The notes beneath the pieces were generated by a model. It saw only the letters and a program-made list of their open reading frames with translations. It was not told the DNA's origin and made no database searches. A program made the position numbers and the translations under genes. Below, piece by piece: positions 36,061 through 45,237 of a stretch of DNA of 64,000 nt. This DNA is from Thermohalobaculum sp963822985 (lineage in GTDB: Bacteria > Pseudomonadota > Alphaproteobacteria > Rhodobacterales > Rhodobacteraceae). Where the stretch lies: positions 620,001-684,000 of the forward strand of contig CAWGJU010000006.1 of NCBI GenBank assembly GCA_963822985.1. The letters run 5' to 3'. How positions within the stretch are numbered: the stretch's first letter is position 1; every line of letters starts with the position of its first letter.

Positions 36061-37878
36061 GCCTCCTGACCAGCCGCGGCGGCGGACTCGAGCGCAACCC
36101 GGCGGCCGGTCGTCTCTCGGAGGTCCTCGGCAACGTGACTTTCGTTGAGCGCCCTTTCCACACGACGACCTTCATCAGCCTCGCGCGTACGGCGCTGCGC
36201 GGGCGGCTTCGCCAGTACAAGGCGCGGCAGCGCCTTGAAGAGCTGTCCGAGAGCGAAGCGCGGCTGAGGACGGCGCTGACTGCCGGCCGCCTCGGTACCT
36301 GGGAGCTGGATCTCGATAGCTGGAAACTGGTTTCATGCGAGATCTGCCGCGCCTGCTTCGGCCGGCGGCCGGACGATCCGTTCGTCTATGATGATCTGCT
36401 TGCCGCTCTCCACCCGGACGATCGGCCGCTCCTGGGCGACGCGGTCGACCGAAGCAGGGTCACCGGCGACAATCTGCTGGCCGAGTACCGCGTCCTCGGG
36501 GACGACAGTCGAGTGACCTGGGCCGCGCTGCAGGCTCGTTCGGTTCGCACCGGCGCCGCCGACGGGCCGCGCCTGGTTGGCGTGGTACTGGATATCACAG
36601 AACGCAAGGCGGTGGAGGACGGGCTTCGCCGCATGGCCGAGATGCTCGAGGAGCGCGTCGCCGCGCGGACCGCCGAGTTGGAGGAGGCGCATGCTGCCGT
36701 TCTCGCGGAGGTGGCGCAGCGCGAGGAAGCCGAGGAGCAGCTGCGCCAGGCGCAGAAGGTGGAGACGCTCGGCCAGCTGACTGGCGGTGTCGCGCACGAC
36801 TTCAACAACCTGCTGGCGGCCGTAATCGGCAATCTCGAGCTTCAGCGCCGGCATGTCGCCGACGACGGTCGGGCGATGCGCTTGATCGACAGCGCGCTTT
36901 CGGGTGCCCAGCGCGGCGCCACCCTGACGCAGCGGATGCTGGCCTTTGCGCGACAGCAGGAACTCGATCCGAAGCCGGTGGATCTCGGCGCGCTCGTGCA
37001 TGGTATGGCGAGCCTGCTCGAGCGCTCGGTCGGCGGCATGGCCGAGCTCGTCTACGAGATCGACGAGTCGCTGCCGAGGGCGCTCGCCGACGCCAACCAG
37101 CTCCAGCTCGCACTGCTGAACCTCGTCGTCAACGCCCGCGACGCCATGCCGAACGGCGGCACGATCACCGTCCGGGTCGAGAGGGCCGATCCGGGCGAGA
37201 ACGACGGGCTGCCGGCAGGCGACTATGTCAGGCTCGCCGTGATCGACAGCGGCACCGGCATGGACGCCGAGACGCTCCGCCGAGCTTTGGAGCCGTTCTT
37301 CTCGACGAAGGAGATCGGCAAGGGGACGGGGCTCGGCCTCTCGATGATCGGGGGGCTCGCGATCCAGCTGAAAGGCGCGCTCAGGCTCGCCAGCGAGCCG
37401 GGACGCGGCACGGCGGCCGAGCTTTTGCTGCCGGCCGTGGCGTATGCGGCCGAGTCCGTCCCCGTGAAAATGCCGGCCGAGCCTGCCGCCGCGGTGCCGA
37501 TCACGATCCTGCTCGTCGAGGATGACGCCCTGATTGCCATGAGCACGCGGGCCTGCTGGAAGATCTAGGCCACGCGTTCGTCGCGGCAGGTCGCGGCGCC
37601 GAGGCGCTCGACATCCTGCGCGAGCACCCGGGCGCGACCTTATGATTACCGATTATTCCATGCCCGGAATGTCCGGAGCGGAGCTCGCCCAGGCCGCTCG
37701 TGCTCTGCGCCCCGATCTGCCAATCCTGCTCGCCACCGGGTTCGCCGATCTGCCCGAAGGCGAGGTGAACCTCCCTCGCCTTCGCAAGCCCTACATGCAG
37801 CAGCAGCTCGCCGCCAAGATCGCGCGCCTCGTCGGTTCCGCCCAAGCTGCGGAGACACTGCCGTCTTCGGCGCGGTAG
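36061..37878 (+). pseudogene. Hybrid histidine kinase remnant (5' truncated, two frameshifts)
   Basis: Resembles cytoplasmic hybrid kinases whose N-terminal receiver-like part ends LTSRGGGLERNPAAGRLSEVLGNVTFVERPF, but the preceding half is absent and the upstream sequence matches nothing. A PAS domain (about 36270-36600), a coiled-coil linker, the phosphoacceptor box GGVAHDFNNLLAAVIGN, and an ATPase domain (NLVVNARDAMPNGG, GTGLGLSMIGGL) are intact. The C-terminal receiver is broken by two missing bases. One near 37554 should link STRA to LLEDLGHAF; the other near 37633 should link HPGA to DLMITDYSMPGMSG. The loss of the 5' end suggests real decay, though the indels could be errors. Confidence 0.75.
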
Positions 37879-38114
37879 GTGGATCCATCCCGCATGCTGG
37901 TCCAGTTCACGCGCAATGGAGCCACCGCGTCCAACACGCGTCCACTCGGCTGCCCCGGGGTCGAGTGCTGCCGGCTGTTCAAAGTGTTCGGCGGTGCAAT
38001 ACGCGGCGCCAGAACATTTGCTGGCGCCTATCGAGCTGATCGGGCCCGCGGCTGACGAGGCGCCCCAGCGGTCTATCTTTCCAGACATCAGTCCTTCGCA
38101 TCACGGGAGACCCG

Positions 38115-39047
38115 ATGCGTCGCCGCACATTTCTCGCCGGCGCCATGCCGTCAACCGGCCTCGCATTCTCCGGCTGCGCAGGCTACTCGCGTGACGAGAT
38201 CCGCGAGCTCTGGCCGCCGATCGGGCAATGCGTCGAGGTCAACGGCCTGACGGTCCATTACTGGGAACAGGGCAGCGGCACTCCGGTGATCCTTGTTCAT
38301 GGCGCCAGCGGCAACCTGCGCGACTGGACGTTCGCTGTCGCGCCCCGGCTGGCGGAACGCTTCCGCGTCATCGCATTCGACCGGCCTGGCTTTGGCTATT
38401 CCGACCGGCTGCCCAGGCGCGGCTGGGTGCCCGGCGTGCAAGCGGCGCATCTGCGGAATGCTGCCACGCAACTCGGCGCTGAGAATGCCGTCATCGTTGG
38501 GCACAGCTGGGGCGGCGCGCTGGCGATGGCCTGGGCCCTGCGCTACCAGGAGGAGGTTCGCGGCGTGGTCAGCGTCGCTGGCGCCACCATGCCCTGGGGT
38601 GGAGAAATCCCGTTTCTCTACAAGATCGGCGCATCGCCGCTCGGTCCGCTTGTCGGCGCCGTCGTCTCCGCCTATGCGCGCCCCTCGGTCGTCGAGCCGA
38701 TGATCGGAAAGGTCTTCGCGCCGCAGGCGATGCCGGAGGGGTATCTCGCCCATTTCGGCTGGCCCTTGTCGACGCGGGCGCGCAGCTTTCGCTGGAACGC
38801 CCGCGACCTCGCCCGCCTGAACGGCGAACTGGTGGAGCAGTCCGCCCGCTACCCCTCGCTGCGCCTCCAGGTCGAGATCCTGCACGGCACCGAAGACAAC
38901 GCAGTCTCGCCCCGGATTCACGCGGAGGCCATGCACGCGGTCCTGCCCACGAGCCATCTCACCTTGCTCGAGGGGCTCGGCCACATGCCGCATCACTTCG
39001 CGGGCGAGGCGCTCGGTGCCGCGGTCGCCAGGTTGGCCGAGGCCTGA
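38115..39047 (+). CDS. Alpha/beta hydrolase, probably exported
   Basis: A 310-residue hydrolase. The nucleophile elbow GHSWGG, oxyanion region VHGASGNLRDW, Asp in HGTEDNAVSP and His in GLGHMPHHF make the catalytic triad complete. The start MRRRTFLAGAMPS looks like a twin-arginine or lipoprotein leader; a cysteine after FSG at residue 20 could be lipidated. Substrate unknown; haloalkane dehalogenase, epoxide hydrolase and esterase relatives share this fold. Flanked by about 236 and 191 bases without recognisable genes. Confidence 0.85.
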   Translation: MRRRTFLAGAMPSTGLAFSGCAGYSRDEIRELWPPIGQCVEVNGLTVHYWEQGSGTPVILVHGASGNLRDWTFAVAPRLAERFRVIAFDRPGFGYSDRLPRRGWVPGVQAAHLRNAATQLGAENAVIVGHSWGGALAMAWALRYQEEVRGVVSVAGATMPWGGEIPFLYKIGASPLGPLVGAVVSAYARPSVVEPMIGKVFAPQAMPEGYLAHFGWPLSTRARSFRWNARDLARLNGELVEQSARYPSLRLQVEILHGTEDNAVSPRIHAEAMHAVLPTSHLTLLEGLGHMPHHFAGEALGAAVARLAEA

Positions 39048-39238
39048 TGCCCTCCGAAGTCTTCATTCGCGGATGCGTGTATTTCTTTCCGCTCCCTGGA
39101 TTGCCTGGACCATCCCGGTGAGTTGGAACGCGGCGAAGGACCGCCTCTGGCGCATCGTGAGCGTCGCAGGAGCCGGCCATCGCCGGTCGTTATTCCCCGA
39201 AACCCGGCCATTCGCGTCAGTAGGGTGGCTCCGGGCGC

Positions 39239-40165
39239 TCACCGCCCTCTTGGCCGAAGCTCGGCACTCCGGCTCGTTGCCGTGTCGAACTCGCCGAAGT
39301 GCTCGCCCCAGTTGGCGAGCAGGCGGAAGCGCATCACTGCCTTCTCGCCAAGTTGGGCCGCGACCGAGTTGACGAGCAGGTTCAGCACGGCCGTAAGGCT
39401 GGCCAGCGAGTCCCAGAACGTGCCGACCTGAGTGCTTCCCACCAACACGTCTTGCGTGAACTCGAATGGCCAGTTGCTGTAGCGGTCGCAGACGATGATG
39501 GCCGGCAGCCCCATCTCCTGCGCCTTGCGTGCGAGCAGGATCGCCTTGCGAGCATAGGAGGCGGTGTCGATCAAGACCAGGCATTCGCGCGCCGGATCGC
39601 TCTCCAGCACCTCGGAATAGATCCCCGCCCGCGCCTCGGCGAAACGCACGCCCGGCCGCACCCATTTCAATCGTGTCGCGAAATCCATGGCCAGCCCCTG
39701 GCTGGCCTGAAAGCCGACGACGTGGACGCGCTCGGCGGCGACGACTCGCGAGACGATTCGGTGCCAGCGCGGGGTCATCGCCTGGTCGTAGGCGCGCGCG
39801 ATCGCCTCGAGCTCGAGCTCGAGGCTGCGCCGCAGGTGCTCGTGATCGTCGCTCTGCGGCCGGAATCGGGCCATGACCTCGTCAATTGCGCGAGCGTCGG
39901 CGTCGGTCCGGGGACGCAGCTCCTCCTTCAGGCTTTTCAGGTTGGCGTAGCCGAGCGAACGGATGAAGCGGATGACGCTCATCTCGCTGACATCCGCGGC
40001 GGCGGCAATCGTGGCGCCGGTCTCGTAGGGGATCATCGCGCGGTTGTCGCGCAGATAGGCTGCGATGGCGCGCTCGGCCGCCGTCATCTCGTCGACGCGC
40101 CGGTCGAGCGCAGCCTCGAGCCGGGCCCAGCCGACAGGTGTCGGAGTGTCGTCCGGCGGCGTCAT
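39239..40165 (-). CDS. RpiR/MurR-family transcription regulator
   Basis: 308 residues with an N-terminal RpiR helix-turn-helix (LDRRVDEMTAAERAIAAYLRDN, ATIAAAADVSEMSVIRFIRSLGYANLKSLKEEL) and a C-terminal SIS sugar-phosphate-binding domain (RVHVVGFQASQGLAMDFATRL, CLVLIDTASYARKAILLARKA). The ATG at 40165 overlaps the ABC ATPase stop (ATGA), so it is the last gene of the peptide-import operon and probably regulates it. The frame is open far upstream, but that is a shadow of the ATPase gene. Confidence 0.9.
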   Translation of the reverse strand: MTPPDDTPTPVGWARLEAALDRRVDEMTAAERAIAAYLRDNRAMIPYETGATIAAAADVSEMSVIRFIRSLGYANLKSLKEELRPRTDADARAIDEVMARFRPQSDDHEHLRRSLELELEAIARAYDQAMTPRWHRIVSRVVAAERVHVVGFQASQGLAMDFATRLKWVRPGVRFAEARAGIYSEVLESDPARECLVLIDTASYARKAILLARKAQEMGLPAIIVCDRYSNWPFEFTQDVLVGSTQVGTFWDSLASLTAVLNLLVNSVAAQLGEKAVMRFRLLANWGEHFGEFDTATSRSAELRPRGR

Positions 40166-41814
40166 GTGCCTGCGCTCCTCGCATTCCCGGCGGCCAGCTG
40201 CGACGCGATGATGGCGTCGAGGTCCGGAGCCGCGGCGATCAGCTCGGCCGTATAGGGGTCGACGGGCTGGGCGAAGACGCGCTCGGTCTGCCCGATCTCG
40301 ACCAATCGCCCGGCGCGAAACACCGCCACCCGGTCGCAAAGGCGGCGGACCACGGCAAGGTCGTGGCTGATGTAGAGAATGGTCAGGTTTCGCTCTCGCC
40401 GGAGCCGGCGGAGCAGCGCCAGGACTTGCGCCTGAATGGTCACGTCGAGCGCCGAGGTGATCTCGTCGGCGATCAAGAGCCCGGGCGAGAGCGCGAGCGC
40501 CCGGGCGATGCCGACGCGCTGGCACTGGCCGCCCGAGAGCTCGCGCGGGCGACGGTGGGCGAGTTCGGCCGGCAGCTCGACCTGCTCCATCAGCTCGGCC
40601 GCGCGGTCCAGCGCCTCGTCCTTTGGTGCCAGCCTGTGTCGCCAGATCGGCTCGGCGATCGTTCGGATGGCCGTCATGCGTGGGTTGAGCGAATCGTAGG
40701 GGCTTTGAAAGACCATCTGCACCTCGCGGCGATAGGCGGCGAGTTTGGGACCGGAGAGCGCGGCGACGTCCCGCCCCCGGTGCCGGATCGCGCCCCCGGT
40801 CGGCTCGACGAGCCGGATGACGGCGCGGGCGAGGGTGCTCTTGCCCGACCCGCTCTCGCCGACGACGCCGAAGCACTCGCCGGTGCGGACCGACAGGCTT
40901 ATCCCGTCGAGCGCGCGCACCGGCGGAGAGTGAGCGAACAATAGCGCGGCGACCGGAAAGTGAACCGAGAGGTCTTCGACCTCGAGCAGCGGCGGCTCCT
41001 GCCCGCCCCCCGCACTGGGCTCGGCGCGGGGCTCGCCCTTCAGCCGGCCGGGCTGCGAGCCGATCAGCAGACGCGTGTAGTCGTGCCGCGGCCTGGCCAC
41101 GACGTCGGCCACCGGCCCCGTCTCGACGACCTGGCCGTGCCGCATGACGATGACGCGATCGCTGATCCCGGCGATCACGCCGAGGTCGTGCGAGACCAAC
41201 ACCGTGGACAATCCGCGGGCGCGATTGAGTTCGCGAAGCAACTCGAGGATGCGCGCCTGCACGGTGACGTCGAGCGCCGTCGTCGGCTCGTCAGCGAGCA
41301 GGATCTCGGGCTCGCAGGCGAGCGCCGAGGCGATCAGCACCCGCTGCTTCATGCCACCCGAGAGCTGGTGCGGATAGGCGCCGTAGCGCGCAGCGGCGTC
41401 CCGGATCTTCACCGCCTCGAGCAGCGCGGTCGCCTGCTCCCGCGCCTCGCGCCTGCCGAGGCCGAAATGGCGGCGCAAGGGCTCGGCGACATGCGCGCCG
41501 ATGGTCATCAGCGGATCGAGATGCGAGGACGGGTTCTGGAAGATCATCGAGATCTGCCGGCCGCGCACCCGCTGCATCTCGGCCGGGGTCAGCGCGACGA
41601 GGTCACGCCCGTCATGCAGCACGCGGCCCGCGACGCGCGCCCGCTGCGGCAGCAGGCCCAGTATGGCGCGGCAGGTAACGGACTTGCCCGAGCCGCTCTC
41701 GCCGACGATGCCCAGCACCTCGCCGCGGCCAAGCTCGAACGAGACGTCGCGCACCGCCTCGACGGGCCCGAAGGCGACGGAGAGGTCTTCGACGCGCAGG
41801 ACTGGTTCGGTCAC
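40162..41814 (-). CDS. Peptide ABC importer, fused dual ATPase
   Basis: 550 residues holding two complete ATPase domains, equal to DppD and DppF fused. Domain 1: Walker A GESGSGKSVT, signature LSGGMKQRV, Walker B ILLADEPTTALD. Domain 2: GESGSGKSTLA, signature LSGGQCQRVG, LLIADEITSALD, in which the usual Pro of the Walker B tail is replaced by Ile. GTG start overlapping the upstream permease stop (GTGA). It powers uptake through the two permeases next to it. Confidence 0.94.
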   Translation of the reverse strand: MTEPVLRVEDLSVAFGPVEAVRDVSFELGRGEVLGIVGESGSGKSVTCRAILGLLPQRARVAGRVLHDGRDLVALTPAEMQRVRGRQISMIFQNPSSHLDPLMTIGAHVAEPLRRHFGLGRREAREQATALLEAVKIRDAAARYGAYPHQLSGGMKQRVLIASALACEPEILLADEPTTALDVTVQARILELLRELNRARGLSTVLVSHDLGVIAGISDRVIVMRHGQVVETGPVADVVARPRHDYTRLLIGSQPGRLKGEPRAEPSAGGGQEPPLLEVEDLSVHFPVAALLFAHSPPVRALDGISLSVRTGECFGVVGESGSGKSTLARAVIRLVEPTGGAIRHRGRDVAALSGPKLAAYRREVQMVFQSPYDSLNPRMTAIRTIAEPIWRHRLAPKDEALDRAAELMEQVELPAELAHRRPRELSGGQCQRVGIARALALSPGLLIADEITSALDVTIQAQVLALLRRLRRERNLTILYISHDLAVVRRLCDRVAVFRAGRLVEIGQTERVFAQPVDPYTAELIAAAPDLDAIIASQLAAGNARSAGT

Positions 41815-42629
41815 GAGCCTACCCGGAGCAGGCGCGAGAGCCCGTCGCTGACCATCAGGAAGCCGAGCCCCAGCGCCACCGCGGCCAGCCCCGGGAAAAG
41901 GCAGATCCACCAGGCCTGCACGACATAGGGCTGCCCATCGGCGATCATCACGCCCCACTCGGCGGTCGGCGGCTGCGCGCCGAGGCCGAGGAAGCCGAGG
42001 CTCGCCCCCGCAAGGATCACGAGCACCGCGTCCGTCATGGCATAGATGACGATCGGCCCCGTCGCGTTCGGCAGGACGTGGCTGACGAGGATCGCGCGAT
42101 TTGGGAAACCCAGCGCGCGCGCCGCCTCGATGTACTCGGCGCGTTTCAGCACCAGCACCTCGGCGCGGATCAGCCGTGCATAGGCGACCCAGGCGACGAG
42201 CGCGAGCGCGATGAAGTAGTTGGTCAGCCCCGGCCCCAGCATGCCGACGATGGCGATGACGAGGATGAAGAAGGGGAAGGCGACGGTCACGTCGACGAGC
42301 CGCATCATGGTCAGGTCGAGCCAGCCGCCGAAATAGCCCGACAAAAGTCCGATCGTAACCCCGATGACCAGCGGCGGGATCACGCCGGCCACTCCCATCC
42401 AGATGTCGATCCGCGCCCCGTAGACGACGCGCGACAGCACGTCGCGGCCGAGATGGTCCGTGCCAAACCAGTGCTCGACGCCCGGGCCCACGAGGACGGA
42501 CCCGAGGTCGATCGCGTTCGGGTCATGGGGCGCGAGCAAGGGCGCCGCGAGGGCGAGGGCCAGCCAGACTGCCATGACGGCGGCCCCGACCAGGACCTCG
42601 CCCAAGCCGCGGCGGTCGCGCGCGCTCAC
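41811..42629 (-). CDS. Peptide ABC importer permease, DppC type
   Basis: 272 residues, six helices. The DppC/OppC N-terminal signature LLAPHDPNAIDLG, HWFGTDHLGRDVLSRVVYGARI and the EAA loop EYIEAARALGFPNRAILVSHVLPN are clear. The GTG at 42629 overlaps the DppB stop; the much longer open frame upstream has no permease sequence and overlaps that gene. Confidence 0.94.
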   Translation of the reverse strand: MSARDRRGLGEVLVGAAVMAVWLALALAAPLLAPHDPNAIDLGSVLVGPGVEHWFGTDHLGRDVLSRVVYGARIDIWMGVAGVIPPLVIGVTIGLLSGYFGGWLDLTMMRLVDVTVAFPFFILVIAIVGMLGPGLTNYFIALALVAWVAYARLIRAEVLVLKRAEYIEAARALGFPNRAILVSHVLPNATGPIVIYAMTDAVLVILAGASLGFLGLGAQPPTAEWGVMIADGQPYVVQAWWICLFPGLAAVALGLGFLMVSDGLSRLLRVGS

Positions 42630-43564
42630 AGCTTCACCCGCGGATCCAGCGCCGCCGAGGCGAGGTCGACCCCCAGTGTGACGATCACGGTGGCGGCCGC
42701 GTAGACCAGCGTCAGCCCCTGCACGACGTAGAAGTCGCGGCCGATCACCGAGCCGACCATCAGGGCGCCCAGCCCCGGCACGGCATAGACGATCTCGACG
42801 ACGACCGAGCCACCGATCAGGAAGGCGATCATCACGCCGAGCAGGTGCAGCGTCGGCAGGATCGAGTTCGGCAGCACGTGCCGGCGGAAAATATAACCCT
42901 CCGGCAGCCCCTTGGCGCGGCTGGCGATGACGTGATCGCTCGCCATCTGCTCGATCAGCGCGGCGCGCAAGTTCCGGAACAGCAGCGGCACCAGCCAGAC
43001 CGCCGTGCTCACCGCCGGCAGGAACAGGTGGTGCAGATGCTCCGCAAAGCTCCGGCCGAAACCGCTGACGGGAAACCAGCCGAGCTCGACGCCGAAGAGC
43101 CGCGCCATCATCAACGCCAGCCAAAAGACCGGGATGGTCATGCCGAGAAGGCTCGCCCCGCGGATGGCGCGGTCGACCCAAGCGTCCCGGTGCCGCGCCG
43201 CGACGATGGCCAGCACGACCGACGCCGGGATCGCGAGCGCCAGCACATAGCCGATCAGGAACAGCGTGCGCGGCAGGTACTCCGCAATCAGCTGGATGAC
43301 TGGCACGCGGAAGCGGATCGAGCGGCCGAGATCGCCCTCGATCAGGTTGCGCATGTAGACGAGGTACTGCTCGACCAACGGCCGCTCGAGCCCGTAGCGC
43401 TCGCGCAGGGCGGCGACCGCCTCCTCGGTCGCGCGCGGGCCCAGCATCAGCCGGATCGGATCGCCGGGCGAGAGCTTGACCAGCAGAAACGAGACAATGC
43501 TGATCCCGATCAGCACCGGGATCAGCTGGACCAGCCGCCAGAGGATGTAGCGCAGGGAGGACAT
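42626..43564 (-). CDS. Peptide ABC importer permease, DppB type
   Basis: 312 residues with six helices. The family start YILWRLVQLIPVLIGISIVSFLLVKLSPGDP, ERYGLERPLVEQYLVYMRNLIEGDLGRSIRF and the EAA-like loop HVIASRAKGLPEGYIFRRHVLPN are all present. It follows the binding-protein gene by 48 bases and forms a heterodimeric channel with the DppC-type subunit. Confidence 0.94.
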   Translation of the reverse strand: MSSLRYILWRLVQLIPVLIGISIVSFLLVKLSPGDPIRLMLGPRATEEAVAALRERYGLERPLVEQYLVYMRNLIEGDLGRSIRFRVPVIQLIAEYLPRTLFLIGYVLALAIPASVVLAIVAARHRDAWVDRAIRGASLLGMTIPVFWLALMMARLFGVELGWFPVSGFGRSFAEHLHHLFLPAVSTAVWLVPLLFRNLRAALIEQMASDHVIASRAKGLPEGYIFRRHVLPNSILPTLHLLGVMIAFLIGGSVVVEIVYAVPGLGALMVGSVIGRDFYVVQGLTLVYAAATVIVTLGVDLASAALDPRVKL

Positions 43565-43612
43565 CGGTGGCCTCGCGGGCGGGGCGGGTGCGGTCGCCCG
43601 CCCCGCCGCAGA

Positions 43613-45124
43613 TCAGTTCGCGAGCTCGGCGCCCTCGAGCGTCCATTGGAGCGCCGGCGTCATGCTCAAGCCTTCCACGCGGTCGCTATAGGCGTTGGCG
43701 AAGGGCGGATAGTAGAGCGGGATCTGCGAGACCTCGTCGAGCGTGATCTGCTGGACTTTCTTGTAGATTTCCGCGCGCTTCGCCGGGTCGAGCTCGGCCG
43801 CGCCCTGCTCGGTCAGCCGGTTCACTTCCTCGTTGTTGTAGTTCGTGTGGAAGCTGTCGCTGCCGCAGGCGCCGCAGAGCGCCCAGCGCAACGCCAGGTC
43901 GGGGTCGGTCGTCTCGTTGTAGTACCAGGTCGGCGCGGCGTCGTAGTCGCCCTCGGGCACGCGGCTCCACCATGTGCCGCCGTCGACCTTCTCGATGCGC
44001 GAATTGAGCCCGATCTCGTTCCACTGGGCCTGCATCAGCACGGCCATCTTCTCGCGCTCCGGGTTATCAGTGATCAGAATCACCACCTCCTGGCCGTCAT
44101 AGCCGGACCCCTCCAGCAGCGTGCCCGCCTGCTCCGGGTCATAGGGGATGCCGGGCGCGTCCTCGTCCCAGAAGTCGAGCGCCATGGGCAGCGTGCTATT
44201 CGCCGGAGTGGCATTCCCGAAGGTCATGGCCTTGGTGATGCCGTCCGTGTCGAGCGCCATCGCCGCGGCCTTGCGGACCTTCACATCATCGAAGGGAGCG
44301 CGGGCGTGGTTCAAGAGCACGATGAAGATCTGCGTGGAGGGCTCGAGCGGCATCTCGATGCCCTCGGCGTTCTTCATCTGCTCGACCTGGCTCCACGGGA
44401 TCTCGCGGGCGGCGTCCAGCTCGCCCGAAAGCATCATCGAGACGCGCGTGTTCTCGGCCGCTACCTCGATCAGTTCGGCGCCCTGGTTCTTGGGAAAGCC
44501 GTCACGCCAGTAATGCGGATTGGGCGCCAGCACGAGCCGGTCGTTCGGGATCCACTCCTCGACCATGTACGGTCCGGACGTCGCCGGGTCTTGCGTGAAG
44601 GCATCCTCGCCGCGCGCCTCGACGTCGGATTTGTCGACGATCCCGGCATTGAAAACCTCCAGATTGCCCAGGAACGGCGCGAACGGGTGTGCGAGGGTGA
44701 TCTCGACGGTCCTGTCGTCCTTTGCGGTGATCGATTCCATCGTCTGGAGCGGCGCCGGATAGGCCGACTCCTCGTTGTCGCGCACGCGGGTCAGGCTGAA
44801 GACCACATCCTCGGCGGTGATCGGCTCGCCGGTCGAGAACTTCGCGTCGCGCAGGTGCAGCGTGATTGTCGTGCCGTCCTCCGAGACCTCCCAGCTCTCG
44901 GCCAGGCCAGGCTGCAGCTCGCCGTTCTCGTCGCGGCGCAGCAGGCGCGAATAGAGCTGGCCGTAGGTCTCGATGTTTCCCGCGGCCGCCGAGCGCATCG
45001 GATCGAGCGTGGTGGTGGCATATGGCGATCCGATCCGGATCTTGTCCTGGGCGTCCGCGGGCATGGCGCCGATCAGCGCGATGCCGGCCGTAGCCGCCAA
45101 CGTGAGAAGGAGCTTTCTGGACAT
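43613..45124 (-). CDS. Family 5 periplasmic substrate-binding protein
   Basis: 503 residues; Sec signal peptide MSRKLLLTLAATAGIALIGAMPADAQ. Family 5 marks: RIGSPYATTTLDPMRSAAAGNIETYGQLYSRLL, ELQPGLAESWEVSEDGTTITLHLRDAKFSTGEPITAEDVVFSL and DPATSGPYMVEEW. It is the first gene of the importer operon (binding protein, two permeases, dual ATPase, RpiR regulator). The adjacent, divergent DmpA-type peptidase suggests small or D-amino-acid-containing peptides as substrate; this is inference. Confidence 0.93.
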   Translation of the reverse strand: MSRKLLLTLAATAGIALIGAMPADAQDKIRIGSPYATTTLDPMRSAAAGNIETYGQLYSRLLRRDENGELQPGLAESWEVSEDGTTITLHLRDAKFSTGEPITAEDVVFSLTRVRDNEESAYPAPLQTMESITAKDDRTVEITLAHPFAPFLGNLEVFNAGIVDKSDVEARGEDAFTQDPATSGPYMVEEWIPNDRLVLAPNPHYWRDGFPKNQGAELIEVAAENTRVSMMLSGELDAAREIPWSQVEQMKNAEGIEMPLEPSTQIFIVLLNHARAPFDDVKVRKAAAMALDTDGITKAMTFGNATPANSTLPMALDFWDEDAPGIPYDPEQAGTLLEGSGYDGQEVVILITDNPEREKMAVLMQAQWNEIGLNSRIEKVDGGTWWSRVPEGDYDAAPTWYYNETTDPDLALRWALCGACGSDSFHTNYNNEEVNRLTEQGAAELDPAKRAEIYKKVQQITLDEVSQIPLYYPPFANAYSDRVEGLSMTPALQWTLEGAELAN

Positions 45125-45237
45125 CTGGTGCCTCCCTGTTGTCGTTTCGGGCGCACAGCTGACTGCAGCAAAACCAACATGGACCGGCGCCGTCGATACT
45201 TCTATAACACCCGAGCTGCAGCACCGGGAGGGGAAAT

